A stretch of 64,000 nucleotides of DNA. It comes from Mucilaginibacter sp. (lineage in GTDB: Bacteria > Bacteroidota > Bacteroidia > Sphingobacteriales > Sphingobacteriaceae). Made by a program: the position numbers and the translations under genes. Location of the stretch: the NCBI GenBank assembly GCA_030445275.1, contig JAUCSE010000053.1, positions 62,001-126,000 on the forward strand, given 5' to 3'. The notes under the pieces were generated by a model, which saw only the letters and a program-made list of their open reading frames with translations, had not been told where the DNA came from and did no database searches. Shown here piece by piece: positions 35,269 through 45,259 of the stretch (position 1 is the stretch's first letter; each line of letters starts with the position of its first letter).

Positions 35269-36618
35269 ATGTGCTATCAAAAAATATTTAAAATTGCCCT
35301 GCTGCTTATGATCATTTTAACCAGCTTACCAACAGAGGCTCAAACTGAAAAGCCCGCAACCGTCGAACTAAAAATCGGGGATACCCTCCCAGCCCTGCTG
35401 ATCAGGGATTTTCTACCGGCACGAAGCAAAAGCATACCAGCGGCCGATCTTTATCACGAGGGGTTGCTGATCATCAACTTCTGGGCAACCTGGTGTATCC
35501 CCTGCCAGGCGGAACTGAGCAGGCTCGATTCGTTGCAGGACAAATTCAGGGGACAATTGCATGTCCTTTCCGTCGCTTATGAAGATTCGGTCAAAGTCAG
35601 GAAGTTTCTGCAGTCACGGCCGGACATCCACACCAGCAACCTGATGATGATCACCGACGACAAGATTCTGATCAAATGGTTTAAACACCGTTTTGTCCCC
35701 CATAATGTGTGGATCGACAGCAAAGGCGTGATCAAAGCGATCACCAATGGCGAAGAAATAAATGCGGAAAATATCGCCTCCTTTCTAAAGCAAAGCACCC
35801 TATCCGTGGAAGTTAAAAAGGACAACCTCAATTTCCACTGGGACCAGCCCTTTCACTTGGGCGACAGTTCGTTCGCTTACCGGTCAATCATCACCCCATA
35901 TATCGATGGTATCGGTGGGGGTGACATCTCCTGGGGAAACCACCGGTCCGGGATGACCCGATATTTTGGGTTTAACAAGGCGATCGTCGACCTTTTCTGG
36001 GTGGCCTTCACCGGAAACCCGGAATACTACGCGGTGGACTACCGTTTAGTAAAGATTCTGACCAAAGACAGTATCAAATTCTTCAGGCCGGCTATACATG
36101 GTGATCAACCATCCCCAACCCGGTTTAAGCGCCATAAAGACTGGGATTCAAAATACACCTTTTGTTATGACCTGACGATGCCCAAAACACCGGACAGTCT
36201 ATTTTATGCCTATGTCCAAAGCGATCTCGAAAGATACTTTCATATCACCTGCCTCCGGGAATATCAACAGATGGCGTGTAATGTGATCAGCAAATCCAAA
36301 GGCAAATATTCGCTTGCCGCTTATCGCACGACATCCGATTCTGTTTCAACGGTCGCTATTAAGGATCATGCCCTGATCATCAGCCATGCTACCGTCCGGG
36401 ACCTGATGAATAAAATCCTGAGCACCTTCAATTCAAAAGACAATTTGTGGCTGGACGAGTCCGGCATCCATTTCCCCATAAACCTGACCATCCCGCTTGA
36501 CCGGGAGAGCCCGGTAACGATGACGGAAATCAGGAAAAAACTGGCCGCGTACGGACTAAGGGTCAGCCAAGAAAAACGGCCCTATCCGATCATGGTTTTA
36601 AAGGATAAGGCGATCTAA
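35269..36618 (+). CDS. TlpA-like thioredoxin with DUF3738-like C-terminal domain
   Basis: 449 residues from ATG 35269, which gives a clean signal peptide (MCYQKIFKIALLLMIILTSL). An ATG at 35227 is in frame but overlaps the SusD gene and would bury the signal. A TlpA/AlkA-type redoxin domain follows (about 30-180) with the active site FWATWCIPCQAEL. The C-terminal half (about 190-449) ends in IRKKLAAYGLRVSQEKRP, which resembles the DUF3738 domain often fused or adjacent to TlpA proteins in Bacteroidota. Periplasmic disulfide reduction is the family role; its link to the SusCD substrate is not known. Confidence 0.8.
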   Translation: MCYQKIFKIALLLMIILTSLPTEAQTEKPATVELKIGDTLPALLIRDFLPARSKSIPAADLYHEGLLIINFWATWCIPCQAELSRLDSLQDKFRGQLHVLSVAYEDSVKVRKFLQSRPDIHTSNLMMITDDKILIKWFKHRFVPHNVWIDSKGVIKAITNGEEINAENIASFLKQSTLSVEVKKDNLNFHWDQPFHLGDSSFAYRSIITPYIDGIGGGDISWGNHRSGMTRYFGFNKAIVDLFWVAFTGNPEYYAVDYRLVKILTKDSIKFFRPAIHGDQPSPTRFKRHKDWDSKYTFCYDLTMPKTPDSLFYAYVQSDLERYFHITCLREYQQMACNVISKSKGKYSLAAYRTTSDSVSTVAIKDHALIISHATVRDLMNKILSTFNSKDNLWLDESGIHFPINLTIPLDRESPVTMTEIRKKLAAYGLRVSQEKRPYPIMVLKDKAI

Positions 36619-36652
36619 GCTCCGTATGCTATTGAGCATCAAAGATCGCCTT
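36607..36652 (+). terminator. Terminator-like hairpin after the SusCD operon
   Basis: AAGGCGATCT (36607-36616) pairs with AGATCGCCTT (36643-36652), with an inner ATGCT/AGCAT helix. The left arm includes the stop codon region of the TlpA-like gene. No long U-tract, but the stem is strong. Confidence 0.6.
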
Positions 36653-37149
36653 CCAGGCACACCGAACTGCGAAGGTTAGCACACACCACAAAAAAGGATA
36701 TCTCCCGATACCCTTATCCTATAAATTAAATAAAAGCAGGCTGTTCCCAACTCAGGAGACAGCTTGCTTATTCCTGCTATTTAATTCATTATTTATGATA
36801 GTGTATTTAATACACTGATTTTAATTATTCAACGAAAACATAGACAAATAGAACCTCAATTATATCATCTAAATACAATTTAACGTCTAAAATTATTATT
36901 TAAAATCAATTTTGTGTAAGTAATTTATTTTCAGGCTTTTATTTTATCATAATTTTTTATCATATTCTTAAATATATATCAAAAATTAACATTATCAATC
37001 TAATTAATTGATGATTTTTTATAAATTATCAAAAAACATTAATAACACATCAATAAATCTCATGTTTTAATGAGGATATAATAATTTATGGAGAGAATAA
37101 TGGTATTTTTAGAATAATCAACATAAATTTTCATACCAATCAAACAAAC
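36653..37149. other. Long A+T-rich leader region of the TonB receptor gene
   Basis: About 500 bases. A second hairpin, AGCAGGCTGT with ACAGCTTGCT (about 36735-36770, one G-U pair), lies at the left. The remaining 370 bases are extremely A+T-rich with no coding frame. A promoter for 37150 must lie here, but no exact TAnnTTTG box was identified. Confidence 0.45.
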
Positions 37150-40035
37150 ATGAACTCAAAACTACATTTCTTACCCCTGGGGGCACTGCTGCTGTGCTGT
37201 TCCCCGCTTTTTGCGCAAAAATTAACAGGTACTGTGTCCGGCACAGGTAAACCCATACATGCCAGCAGTGTCCGGGTAACGCCTTCGGGCACCGGTACCA
37301 TCACCGACATCGATGGGAAATACAGCCTCCCTTTAAAAGCAGGTTCCTATAAAATAAGCTTCTCAGCCGTAGGGTTTGAAACGAAGATCGAAACCGTGCA
37401 GCTTGCTGCCGGCGAAACCAAGGTATTGAACATGGACCTGAGCTCTTCTTCCGAAGCGTTAAAAGAAGTGATCGTGGTGGGGAACCGTGGAGGTGGACGC
37501 ACTAAAATTGAATCGGCAGTTCCCGTAGATGTGATCAAGATGAACCAGGTTGACGCGACGACCGCAAAACCGGACCTGATGAGCCAGTTAAACCAGGCTG
37601 TACCTTCCTTTAACTATAATAAACAAAGCGGCGGCGATGGATCTGATGCTATTGATTTTGCCAGTTTGCGCGGCCTGGGTTTTGATCAAACATTAGTATT
37701 GATCAATGGGAAACGTCGTCACCTTTCTGCCTTTGTCAATGAGGTAGGTACCCGTGGGCGCGGTAACAGCGGTACTGACCTAAACGCGATACCTGAAGCG
37801 GCTATCGATCGTGTTGAGATATTGCGTGACGGGGCATCGGCTCAATATGGATCTGATGCTATCGCGGGGGTAATTAACATTGTTTTGAAACGAGATGTAA
37901 ATCACCTGAACATTACCGGCGGATTCAGCGGGTATAATGATCATAAATACAATACCTTGAATAGTGTAGATCCTTCCGCTTATTATACCGGAAAGCAATT
38001 TGACGGACAAACATTTACCCTTGGCGCAAATTATGGTTTGCCAATCGGTAACAATGGAGGTTTTGTAAATTTTGGAGCCAATTATTTTAACCAGGGTAAA
38101 ACTTTTAGAGCTATACCCGATACTAATTGGCGAACAAACCCCAATGCGCAACCAGTTAGCCGGGAGCGAAGAGCTTTTGGAGATGGATCTGTTGTAACGG
38201 GCGGGGGAATGTATAACATGGAAATTCCTTTAAACGGTACCAAAACAACCTTTTATTCCTTTGGCGGGTACAATTATAAGCACTCCAATGTTTATGCTTA
38301 TACCAGGAGCTGGAACTTTGATAATGGCCTTCGTGCCAATCCTACAAAATTCCCGACAGATGCTGCCGGTAACCTGATTTTTGTACCGGGTATCATGAAG
38401 GTGCTGGGCTATCCTGACGGATCAATTGGTCCTAACAACGTATATTACAATCCAGAGGAAGATGTTTATATCAAAGATTTATCGGCTGCCATTGGATTCA
38501 GGGGTACCACATCAGGCAACTGGGATTGGGACATCAGTAATAACCTGGGTAGAAATGATTTTCATTACTGGGGCGAAAAGACCTTTAACGCGTCCCTGCC
38601 CTATGTTCCGGGCCAGCCGATACAAACGCGTTTTGATGATGGTGGATTTAACTTTTTACAAAGTACCGCCAATGCGGATATCACCAAGCATTTTGCAAAA
38701 GTTGCCAAAGGCCTGCAGCTTTCCTTTGGTGCCGAGTACCGTTATGAGCGTTACCAGCTTTATGCGGGTGAACCAAACTCCTACATCAGCGGCGGAGCCA
38801 CACTGCCGGATGGCACCCCAAAAGCATCCGGATCGGAAGGTTATCCCGGCTATCAGCCCAGTGATGCGGTAAAGGCCCACCGGTCCAACGAAGCCGCTTA
38901 CGCGGAGGCAACGCTGGATGTAACTGATCAATGGCTCATTGATGGAGCGGCCCGGTTTGAACATTATTCGGATTTTGGTTCCGTAAGCACCTTTAAATTT
39001 GCAACGCGCTATAAACTGACCGATAACTTTAACCTTCGCGGCTCTGCGAGTACTGGTTTCCGTGCACCTACCTTGCAGCAAATTAATTTCAGTAATACCA
39101 ATACCAGTGTTATCGGCGGTAACCTCGAATACACCAAACTTGTTCCCAATTACTCCGATATTGCAAAAACAGCGGGTATCCCAAAGTTAAAACAGGAAAC
39201 ATCTGATAACTACAGCGTAGGCTTTGCCTGGCAACCAGCAAGCGGTTTTACGGTAACCGTTGATGGATACACTATAAAAATAAGAAACAGGATAGTTATC
39301 TCCGGCCTGTATAACCAGGGCGATGCCACATTAGGAGCGCCTTTAAATAACTTATTGTTAAGTCAGGGAATTAGCGCTGCACAATTTTTCGCCAACGCGG
39401 TAAATACCACCAATACTGGTGTCGATATCGTATTAGACTACAAAAAGCATTGGGGTAAAAATCACTTTTCGGCCTTATTAGCAGGGAACATTCAGAATTT
39501 AACCATTAATAAAATTAATATTCCTTCTACTTTTAAGGGGTCTCCATCTGATAGTGCTACTTTCTTTTCAGACAGGGAACAATATTTTCTGAAAGCAAGC
39601 GCCCCCAGAGCAAAGTTTACGCTTAATACGGAGTATGGGGTAAGTAAATTTGCTATAGGTACCCGCTTTACCTATTTTGGCGATGTGAAGGAACTGGGCT
39701 TTGGCGAGGCTCCGGCCCCGGCAGGTGCTGCTGATCCGTTTTTCCCTTATGTGGCATTAGATGATGGAAGTGGCGTGGTAAAGGAAATATTTGACTTTAA
39801 GCCTAAAATAACTACCGACGTATACGTGTCTTACAAAATAAACAGCACTGTATCCTGGACAGCCGGTGTAGATAACCTGTTTAATGTACATCCCAGCACC
39901 AACGTCGTAGCGGGTTCAGTTGATCCAAGAGGCAGCAGTTCTTTTGGTGACAGCGAATCAGGAGGCCCCTTTGAAGCCGTACAAATGGGTTTTAATGGTA
40001 TGCGGATATTTACCAAACTGGCGCTTCATTTTTAA
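37150..40035 (+). CDS. TonB-dependent receptor without SusD partner
   Basis: 961 residues. Signal peptide (LGALLLCCSPLFAQ), CarboxypepD_reg-like domain (about 23-110, with GTGTITDIDGKYSLPLKAG), plug domain (about 115-255) with DFASLRGLGFDQTLVLINGK and ILRDGASAQYGSDAIAGVIN, and a barrel ending in a C-terminal phenylalanine (TKLALHF). This is the classic TonB receptor type rather than SusC; close relatives transport siderophores, sugars or other small ligands, and the substrate cannot be told from sequence. It stands alone between two terminator-like hairpins. Confidence 0.93.
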   Translation: MNSKLHFLPLGALLLCCSPLFAQKLTGTVSGTGKPIHASSVRVTPSGTGTITDIDGKYSLPLKAGSYKISFSAVGFETKIETVQLAAGETKVLNMDLSSSSEALKEVIVVGNRGGGRTKIESAVPVDVIKMNQVDATTAKPDLMSQLNQAVPSFNYNKQSGGDGSDAIDFASLRGLGFDQTLVLINGKRRHLSAFVNEVGTRGRGNSGTDLNAIPEAAIDRVEILRDGASAQYGSDAIAGVINIVLKRDVNHLNITGGFSGYNDHKYNTLNSVDPSAYYTGKQFDGQTFTLGANYGLPIGNNGGFVNFGANYFNQGKTFRAIPDTNWRTNPNAQPVSRERRAFGDGSVVTGGGMYNMEIPLNGTKTTFYSFGGYNYKHSNVYAYTRSWNFDNGLRANPTKFPTDAAGNLIFVPGIMKVLGYPDGSIGPNNVYYNPEEDVYIKDLSAAIGFRGTTSGNWDWDISNNLGRNDFHYWGEKTFNASLPYVPGQPIQTRFDDGGFNFLQSTANADITKHFAKVAKGLQLSFGAEYRYERYQLYAGEPNSYISGGATLPDGTPKASGSEGYPGYQPSDAVKAHRSNEAAYAEATLDVTDQWLIDGAARFEHYSDFGSVSTFKFATRYKLTDNFNLRGSASTGFRAPTLQQINFSNTNTSVIGGNLEYTKLVPNYSDIAKTAGIPKLKQETSDNYSVGFAWQPASGFTVTVDGYTIKIRNRIVISGLYNQGDATLGAPLNNLLLSQGISAAQFFANAVNTTNTGVDIVLDYKKHWGKNHFSALLAGNIQNLTINKINIPSTFKGSPSDSATFFSDREQYFLKASAPRAKFTLNTEYGVSKFAIGTRFTYFGDVKELGFGEAPAPAGAADPFFPYVALDDGSGVVKEIFDFKPKITTDVYVSYKINSTVSWTAGVDNLFNVHPSTNVVAGSVDPRGSSSFGDSESGGPFEAVQMGFNGMRIFTKLALHF

Positions 40036-40118
40036 TCTGTTTCCATGATTTAATGAAGGTGCTGTTCTGCTTTATTAATCTATAAGCGGTTCAGTTTTTC
40101 ATTCTTCTTTCTTTATTG

Positions 40119-40168
40119 AACATCATTTCAATTAACTGGTTAACGGTTAACTGAAATGATGTTTTTAT
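40119..40168 (+). terminator. Rho-independent terminator after the TonB receptor gene
   Basis: AACATCATTTCA (40119-40130) pairs perfectly with TGAAATGATGTT (40152-40163), with further GTTAAC self-pairing in the loop, and is followed by TTTATT. Confidence 0.85.
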
Positions 40169-40597
40169 TAGTGAAACAGCCAATGGAGATGCCAAATTTC
40201 CCAAAAAAGATCCGACCTGCTTTTCGGAATAAAGGGTTCCCTGGGTCTACCTGGCAACTCCAAAGCCTCAGACCGGAATATACCCGGCGACTCCTTTTCA
40301 TAAGCGAAGTTTATTTTAATTAAAAACCCCACCTGTAATAAATCACCTCCGGTGATTATTTCTATAGGTGCTGTAAAAAATTACAAATAGGTAAATAATG
40401 TATTGAATTACAAAACCTGTTGATTACTGATCAATAAAATTCAAAAGTGTAAAAAAAACAATTATTTTTAACCTGTTTATATTATCCTAATTATCAAAAG
40501 AACATACCCGTCGAAAAAATGGATGTGCTGGCTATTAAGCCGCACAGAAAGACATTTTAATGGCTGGTTCCGGTATCGGGTAGATGCTGAAATAACA
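40169..40597. other. Intergenic region with a nested hairpin before the GH35-like gene
   Basis: About 430 bases. A hairpin at 40330-40370 is formed by AATCACC/GGTGATT (40341-40347/40351-40357) inside CACCT/AGGTG (40330-40334/40366-40370). The rest is A+T-rich and presumably carries the promoter of 40598. No gene was recognised. Confidence 0.45.
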
Positions 40598-42217
40598 ATG
40601 AAAACGACGAAAATTATAGCTTTTTGTTTTGCACTGATGGTGCTGACAATGGGGAAAACATTTGGTCAGACCCATATAGAGATGATGCCTAAACTCATAG
40701 AAAAGGATGGTCGCCATGCCCTTCTGGTGGATGGAAAACCTTTTCTTATCCTCGGTGGACAAGCTCACAATTCAAGTGCCTGGCCGGGTATGATGCCGCA
40801 GTTATGGCAGGCAGTCGAAGCCATACATGCGAATACCCTCGAGGTACCCTTATACTGGGAGCAGATAGAAGCACAACAGGGAAGATTTGATTTTTCATTG
40901 ATTGATACCCTGTTAAATCAATCCCGAAAGCATCAGGTACATGTAGTCCTATTATGGTTTGCCACCTGGAAAAATGGCAGTAACCACTACATGCCTGAAT
41001 GGATGAAACGTGATGCCGCAAAGTACCCCAACATAACCGGCCGGAACGGACAACCTGCAGATTCCCCTTCTCCAAATGTAAAGGCAACCCTTGAAGCGGA
41101 TATCAAGGCTTTTAAAGCAGTGATGGATTATTTAAAGAAAACAGATCCGCAACATACCGTCATTATGGTTCAGGTTGAAAACGAAGCCGGCTCCTGGGGG
41201 AGTGTACGGGATTATGCTGCGCCGGCTCAAAAATTATTTGAGGGCCCTGTTCCGGCTGACTTGCTAAAGGCCGAAGTCCTGAAGTCTTTGAATGTGCCGG
41301 TGGTTACCGGGGGCAGCTGGCAAAAAGTGTTTGGAGAAAGGGCCGACGAATATTTTCAGGCCTGGTCAATTGCCCGATTTGTAGGGCAGGTCGCAGCTGC
41401 GGGTAAAGCAGCCTATCCATTACCTTTATATGTCAACGTGGCTCTACGGGACCCGCTCAGTAACCCAAGCGCAACAACATACGAAAGCGGGGGGCCGACA
41501 GATAATGTGATCCCTATCTGGAAGATTGCCGCACCAGCCATCGATCTGCTTGCTCCTGACATTTACCTTTCTGGCAGCAAAAAGGTATTAAAGGTAATAG
41601 ACCTATATGACCGCGCGGATAATCCACTTTTTGTACCAGAGGCCGGCTTAATTCCGGAAAATGCGAAATATCTCTATAAGGTAATTGCCCATGGAGGTAT
41701 AGGTTTTTCACCGTTTGGAATAGACGATAACGGCCAGGGATCAACGCCTGCAGAAGTCACGAAACGCCTGGCACCATTTGCACAGGAATATGCCATGGCC
41801 GCTCCGATGATGAGAGAACTGGCAAAATGGAATTTCGAAGGAAAAATAAAAGCGGTTGTTGAGCCTGAAGACCATGCGGAGCAAACTATTGACCTGGGAG
41901 CATGGAAAGCCACCGTATCATTTGGCACCGGAAGTGGAAATGACCTAAAGGCTAATACCCAACCTATTGGTAAAGCGATGATCATCCAACTGGATGAAAA
42001 TAAATTCATCCTGATCGGTACGCGCTGCCACATTACCTTTCAACCCACCGGAAAATACACCGGCAAAGCCTGGCAATACCTAAAGGTGGAAGAAGGCCAC
42101 TATGAGTACGGAACATTCCAATCACTCCGAATCCTTAACGGCGATGAAACAGATTTTGGTGGCCCCAGTTTTGGCGACATACCAACCGTATTGCAAACCA
42201 CGTTAATTTTAAGGTAA
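40598..42217 (+). CDS. Secreted GH35/GH42-like beta-galactosidase with DUF5597-like C-terminus
   Basis: 539 residues from ATG 40598, chosen because it starts a proper signal peptide (MKTTKIIAFCFALMVLTMGK); the ATG at 40523 only adds an unlikely 25-residue prefix. The TIM-barrel begins with LVDGKPFLILGGQAHNSSAW, as in GH35-type beta-galactosidases. The acid/base glutamate is probably in VQVENEAGSWG and the nucleophile in FVPEAGLIPEN. The C-terminal beta domain (about 380-539) resembles DUF5597. It likely releases beta-linked galactose from plant glycans in the periplasm or outside. Stands alone on its strand. Confidence 0.85.
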   Translation: MKTTKIIAFCFALMVLTMGKTFGQTHIEMMPKLIEKDGRHALLVDGKPFLILGGQAHNSSAWPGMMPQLWQAVEAIHANTLEVPLYWEQIEAQQGRFDFSLIDTLLNQSRKHQVHVVLLWFATWKNGSNHYMPEWMKRDAAKYPNITGRNGQPADSPSPNVKATLEADIKAFKAVMDYLKKTDPQHTVIMVQVENEAGSWGSVRDYAAPAQKLFEGPVPADLLKAEVLKSLNVPVVTGGSWQKVFGERADEYFQAWSIARFVGQVAAAGKAAYPLPLYVNVALRDPLSNPSATTYESGGPTDNVIPIWKIAAPAIDLLAPDIYLSGSKKVLKVIDLYDRADNPLFVPEAGLIPENAKYLYKVIAHGGIGFSPFGIDDNGQGSTPAEVTKRLAPFAQEYAMAAPMMRELAKWNFEGKIKAVVEPEDHAEQTIDLGAWKATVSFGTGSGNDLKANTQPIGKAMIIQLDENKFILIGTRCHITFQPTGKYTGKAWQYLKVEEGHYEYGTFQSLRILNGDETDFGGPSFGDIPTVLQTTLILR

Positions 42218-42707
42218 ACAGCTGATAGGAATTTAAGATCCTGAATAGCAATAAGTCGTATAATCAACGGATACTACCCTGATCTGTACCGGCCGATCAA
42301 ATCGCCTGCCGGGTATAGTAATAGGACAACACCGCTTTTCATCACAAGCTCGCCATAAGCCGTCGTTTGGAGCTGAGTCTAGTGCAGGCGATAATGCCAG
42401 ATTCCTTTTGACATACCTGACATTTTTCATCAAATTTCCCAAAAAACAGTTCGGGAATTGACCAGTAAGGCTCCTTACCGGTCAAAAATTTAAACCCATC
42501 TCTTTTTATCAGTTATAACTATGGATATAAAGCGCATTAATTACCCTTTATTGGTTCGATGTACTTTCAACAGGAGTTACCAGGTAATAGCTGAGCTCCA
42601 GATCGGCAAAGGTGTAAAGTAACCTCAGAATTCCTTCAGCGTGTCCCGGAGGTACTTTTAAACTCTTTTGCTATAAAATTTCGAAAATTTTCGCAATCGC
42701 TATTTTT
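42218..42707. other. Intergenic region with a hairpin element and a possible gene remnant
   Basis: About 490 bases. A terminator-like hairpin lies at 42459-42484 (TGACCAGTAAGG against CCTTACCGGTCA, followed by AAAAATT), inside an element resembling one at 50405-50446. A short minus-strand protein-like stretch ends at 42548 (GHAEGILRLLYTFADLELSY) with no start codon. A 69-aa frame at 42233-42442 is not convincing. Confidence 0.4.
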
Positions 42708-43115
42708 TCAAAAGCCGGCGTACTGTTCATCGGTTACCGGCTCCAGCCAATCCACTATACCTTTCTCTGTATTAATACCCACAGCGTAATGGGTAAATCT
42801 GCCGTGAGGTGTTGCCCCGTGCCAGTGCTTGACACCCGGAAGGATATTAACAATATCACCGACCCTAATCTCCCGGATCGGCGAGCCTTCCTGCTGGTAA
42901 TAACCTACGCCTTGTGTGACTATCAGAATCTGATTGCTCGGATGGGTATGCCAGTTATTTCTGCAGCCTGGTTCGAAGATTACCTCTCCGATGCCACAAT
43001 TGGTAATTTCATCCGGTACGAGACGCATTTTTAGCCAAGCGGTGCCGGTAAAGTATTGGGCAGCGACCGGACCGAATCCTTCCGGCGCTGTATATTTTTG
43101 CTCTTGATTGTCCAT
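42708..43115 (-). CDS. Cupin-domain protein, cytoplasmic
   Basis: 135 residues. A single small cupin barrel with metal-binding motif 1 in WHTHPSNQILIVTQGVGYYQ and motif 2 in ILPGVKHWHGATPHGRFTHY, giving the usual three histidines and an acidic or glutamine ligand. No signal peptide, unlike its paralogue at 48040, to which it is clearly related (shared EPGxRxxWHTH core). It is the last gene of the minus-strand cluster, 165 bases after the PQQ-type dehydrogenase gene. Probably an isomerase, decarboxylase or detoxification accessory; exact reaction unknown. Confidence 0.9.
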   Translation of the reverse strand: MDNQEQKYTAPEGFGPVAAQYFTGTAWLKMRLVPDEITNCGIGEVIFEPGCRNNWHTHPSNQILIVTQGVGYYQQEGSPIREIRVGDIVNILPGVKHWHGATPHGRFTHYAVGINTEKGIVDWLEPVTDEQYAGF

Positions 43116-43280
43116 TTTTTTATAAATTGTTGGATTAATATTGAATTATATGACGTTGTCTCTTTTAATAAACGTATCGTGTTCATTTCCTTCGTCCTCA
43201 TGCTGTTTTGATGTTAAATTTACGTTTGTTTTCATGGTATGATGATGATTAAATTGATGTTTGTTTCAGCGCATTACCTC

Positions 43281-45209
43281 CTATTTAGGTGGTAAAGCAA
43301 AAGCCATAATAGAGCCGGACGGATTTTCAGGAGTGCCACCAACAGATAGTGCGATATACTGTTTGCCATTTACCTGGTAGGTGCAAGCGGTAGCATTGGC
43401 CAATGCGGGCAATGTAGTTTGCCACAATAGTTTGCCGGATACTTTATCAAATGCCCTTAACTTTTTATCATCTGTTCCACTGATGAAGATCAGGCCACCG
43501 GCGGTAACTATAGGCCCCGCTTTGCCCTCCTGGCCGGTTTCAGGTTCACCTTTTACCTGCCGGGTGCTATCGTTGCCAAGCGGAAATTGCCACGCATAAT
43601 CTCCTGTGGCCAGGTTGATGGCACTTAAAGTTCCCCAGGGCGGTGTGATAGCCGGATTGCCACTTGGGTCTTTCCAGGTCTTATAAGCGGTAGTGTTTAT
43701 GTACTGGTTAGCTTTGGCACCTTTGCCATCAACCGCAAACTGATTATTGGCATTTTCCTGTGCTTGCGCAACTGATGCACTATCTGCCCCCCTTTCCATG
43801 GTCATTAAGTCGGGTGCTTCTGTTGATTTGATGTAAAACAGATTAGTTGCCGGATCAAATGCTGCGCCGCCCCATTCGCCGCCGCCTCTTGTTCCGGGCA
43901 GTTCTAATGTACCTTTCGGATCTGGCGGCGTAAACAGCCCTTCGTACCGCATAGACCGGAACTTCATGACCAGTGAATCATGGTCCGCAGGCGAGTAATT
44001 GCTCAGGTCGGCTTCGGTGATTCGCTGCCGGGCAAACGGCTCGGGTTTTACGGGAAAAGGTTGTGTAGGCGACGCTACTTCACCAGGCATATGCGATGCC
44101 GGAACTTTCCGCTCCTCAACAGGAAATAGTGGTACACCTGTTTCCCGGTTGAACACAAATACAAATCCTTGTTTGGTGATCTGGGCAACAGCATCAGTTT
44201 GTTTGCCGTCTTTGGTGATGGTAATCAACGCTGGCGGAGCAGGCAGGTCGTAATCCCATAGATCATGATGTACGGTTTGAAAATGCCAGACATGCTTCCC
44301 GGTGGCAGCATTCAGCGCCACCACGCAATTGGCATACAGATTATCACCTTTTCTTTCGGCTCCCCAAAAATCATACGATGATGAACCCAGCGCCAGGAAA
44401 ACCATGCCTCTTTTGCTGTCCACGCTCAAACCTGCCCAGTCATTCACGCCACCCACTTTTTGGTAAGAATCCGGCGACCAGGTTTCATAACCGGCTTCTC
44501 CTGGATACGGAACGGTATGAAACGTCCACACCAGTTTGCCGGTCCGGCAATCATACGCCCGGATGAAACCCGGTTGTGAACCATAGGTATCAGGCACACG
44601 GCAGCCTATGATCATTAAATTCTTATATACTGCGCCCGGAGACGTGAGCGACACATAGAATTCCCTATTTTTTTCACTGTCTCTCAGCCCAACTTTCAGG
44701 TCAACCTTACCGCCGCTGCCGAAGCCCGAAATAGGCTTGCCCGTTCTGGCATCCAGCGCAATCAGGTGGTTATCGGCAGACATCAGGATTCTTTTGTCAT
44801 TGCCGTTCTCCCAGTAAGTTAAACCCCTGTTTACTTCCGTGCCATTCTTACCATTCAAGGGATCGAACGACCAGATCTGTTTTCCGGTGGCAGCATTTAC
44901 CGCGTAAGCGCCCTGGTTTGCCGACGTAGCATATAAAACACCATCAACAATAATAGGATTACATTCACTTTTACCCGGTCGCGCACCTGCTTTTTTATCC
45001 TGCAGCGTAAACGTCCATGCCGGTTGTAACCGGCTTACATTTGCCGGCGTAATTTGAGCTAAAGGCGAGTAGTTTGTACTTCCTTCATCAGATTTGTATA
45101 CCGACCAAGTACGGCCTATAGATATCTGCGCGCTACTCTTACTGCAAATGAATAGCATGATGAGGAGCAGCAATGCAGTCCCGGCTTGATGTGAACCTTT
45201 ATTTTGCAT
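43281..45209 (-). CDS. PQQ-type quinoprotein dehydrogenase (secreted)
   Basis: 642 residues. Signal peptide (GTALLLLIMLFICSKSSAQ), then an eight-bladed beta-propeller with tryptophan-docking repeats: AYAVNAATGKQIWSFDPLNG, VVALNAATGKHVWHFQTVHH and LLWQTTLPALANATACTYQV. This is the fold of quinoprotein alcohol/glucose dehydrogenases, which oxidise alcohols or sugars in the periplasm and feed electrons to the respiratory chain. No PQQ synthesis genes are in the window, so the cofactor may be taken up. It lies 50 bases after the Tat-signal alcohol dehydrogenase gene, in the same probable operon. Confidence 0.9.
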   Translation of the reverse strand: MQNKGSHQAGTALLLLIMLFICSKSSAQISIGRTWSVYKSDEGSTNYSPLAQITPANVSRLQPAWTFTLQDKKAGARPGKSECNPIIVDGVLYATSANQGAYAVNAATGKQIWSFDPLNGKNGTEVNRGLTYWENGNDKRILMSADNHLIALDARTGKPISGFGSGGKVDLKVGLRDSEKNREFYVSLTSPGAVYKNLMIIGCRVPDTYGSQPGFIRAYDCRTGKLVWTFHTVPYPGEAGYETWSPDSYQKVGGVNDWAGLSVDSKRGMVFLALGSSSYDFWGAERKGDNLYANCVVALNAATGKHVWHFQTVHHDLWDYDLPAPPALITITKDGKQTDAVAQITKQGFVFVFNRETGVPLFPVEERKVPASHMPGEVASPTQPFPVKPEPFARQRITEADLSNYSPADHDSLVMKFRSMRYEGLFTPPDPKGTLELPGTRGGGEWGGAAFDPATNLFYIKSTEAPDLMTMERGADSASVAQAQENANNQFAVDGKGAKANQYINTTAYKTWKDPSGNPAITPPWGTLSAINLATGDYAWQFPLGNDSTRQVKGEPETGQEGKAGPIVTAGGLIFISGTDDKKLRAFDKVSGKLLWQTTLPALANATACTYQVNGKQYIALSVGGTPENPSGSIMAFALPPK

Positions 45210-45259
45210 ACCTTTTTTATTAGAGAAGTTTGACTTTGTTATTACTAACCTAACGGGTT

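Noticed and set aside
42233..42442. 69-codon minus-strand frame
   Set aside because: No domain, odd composition, and it lies in a region with terminator hairpins; probably chance.
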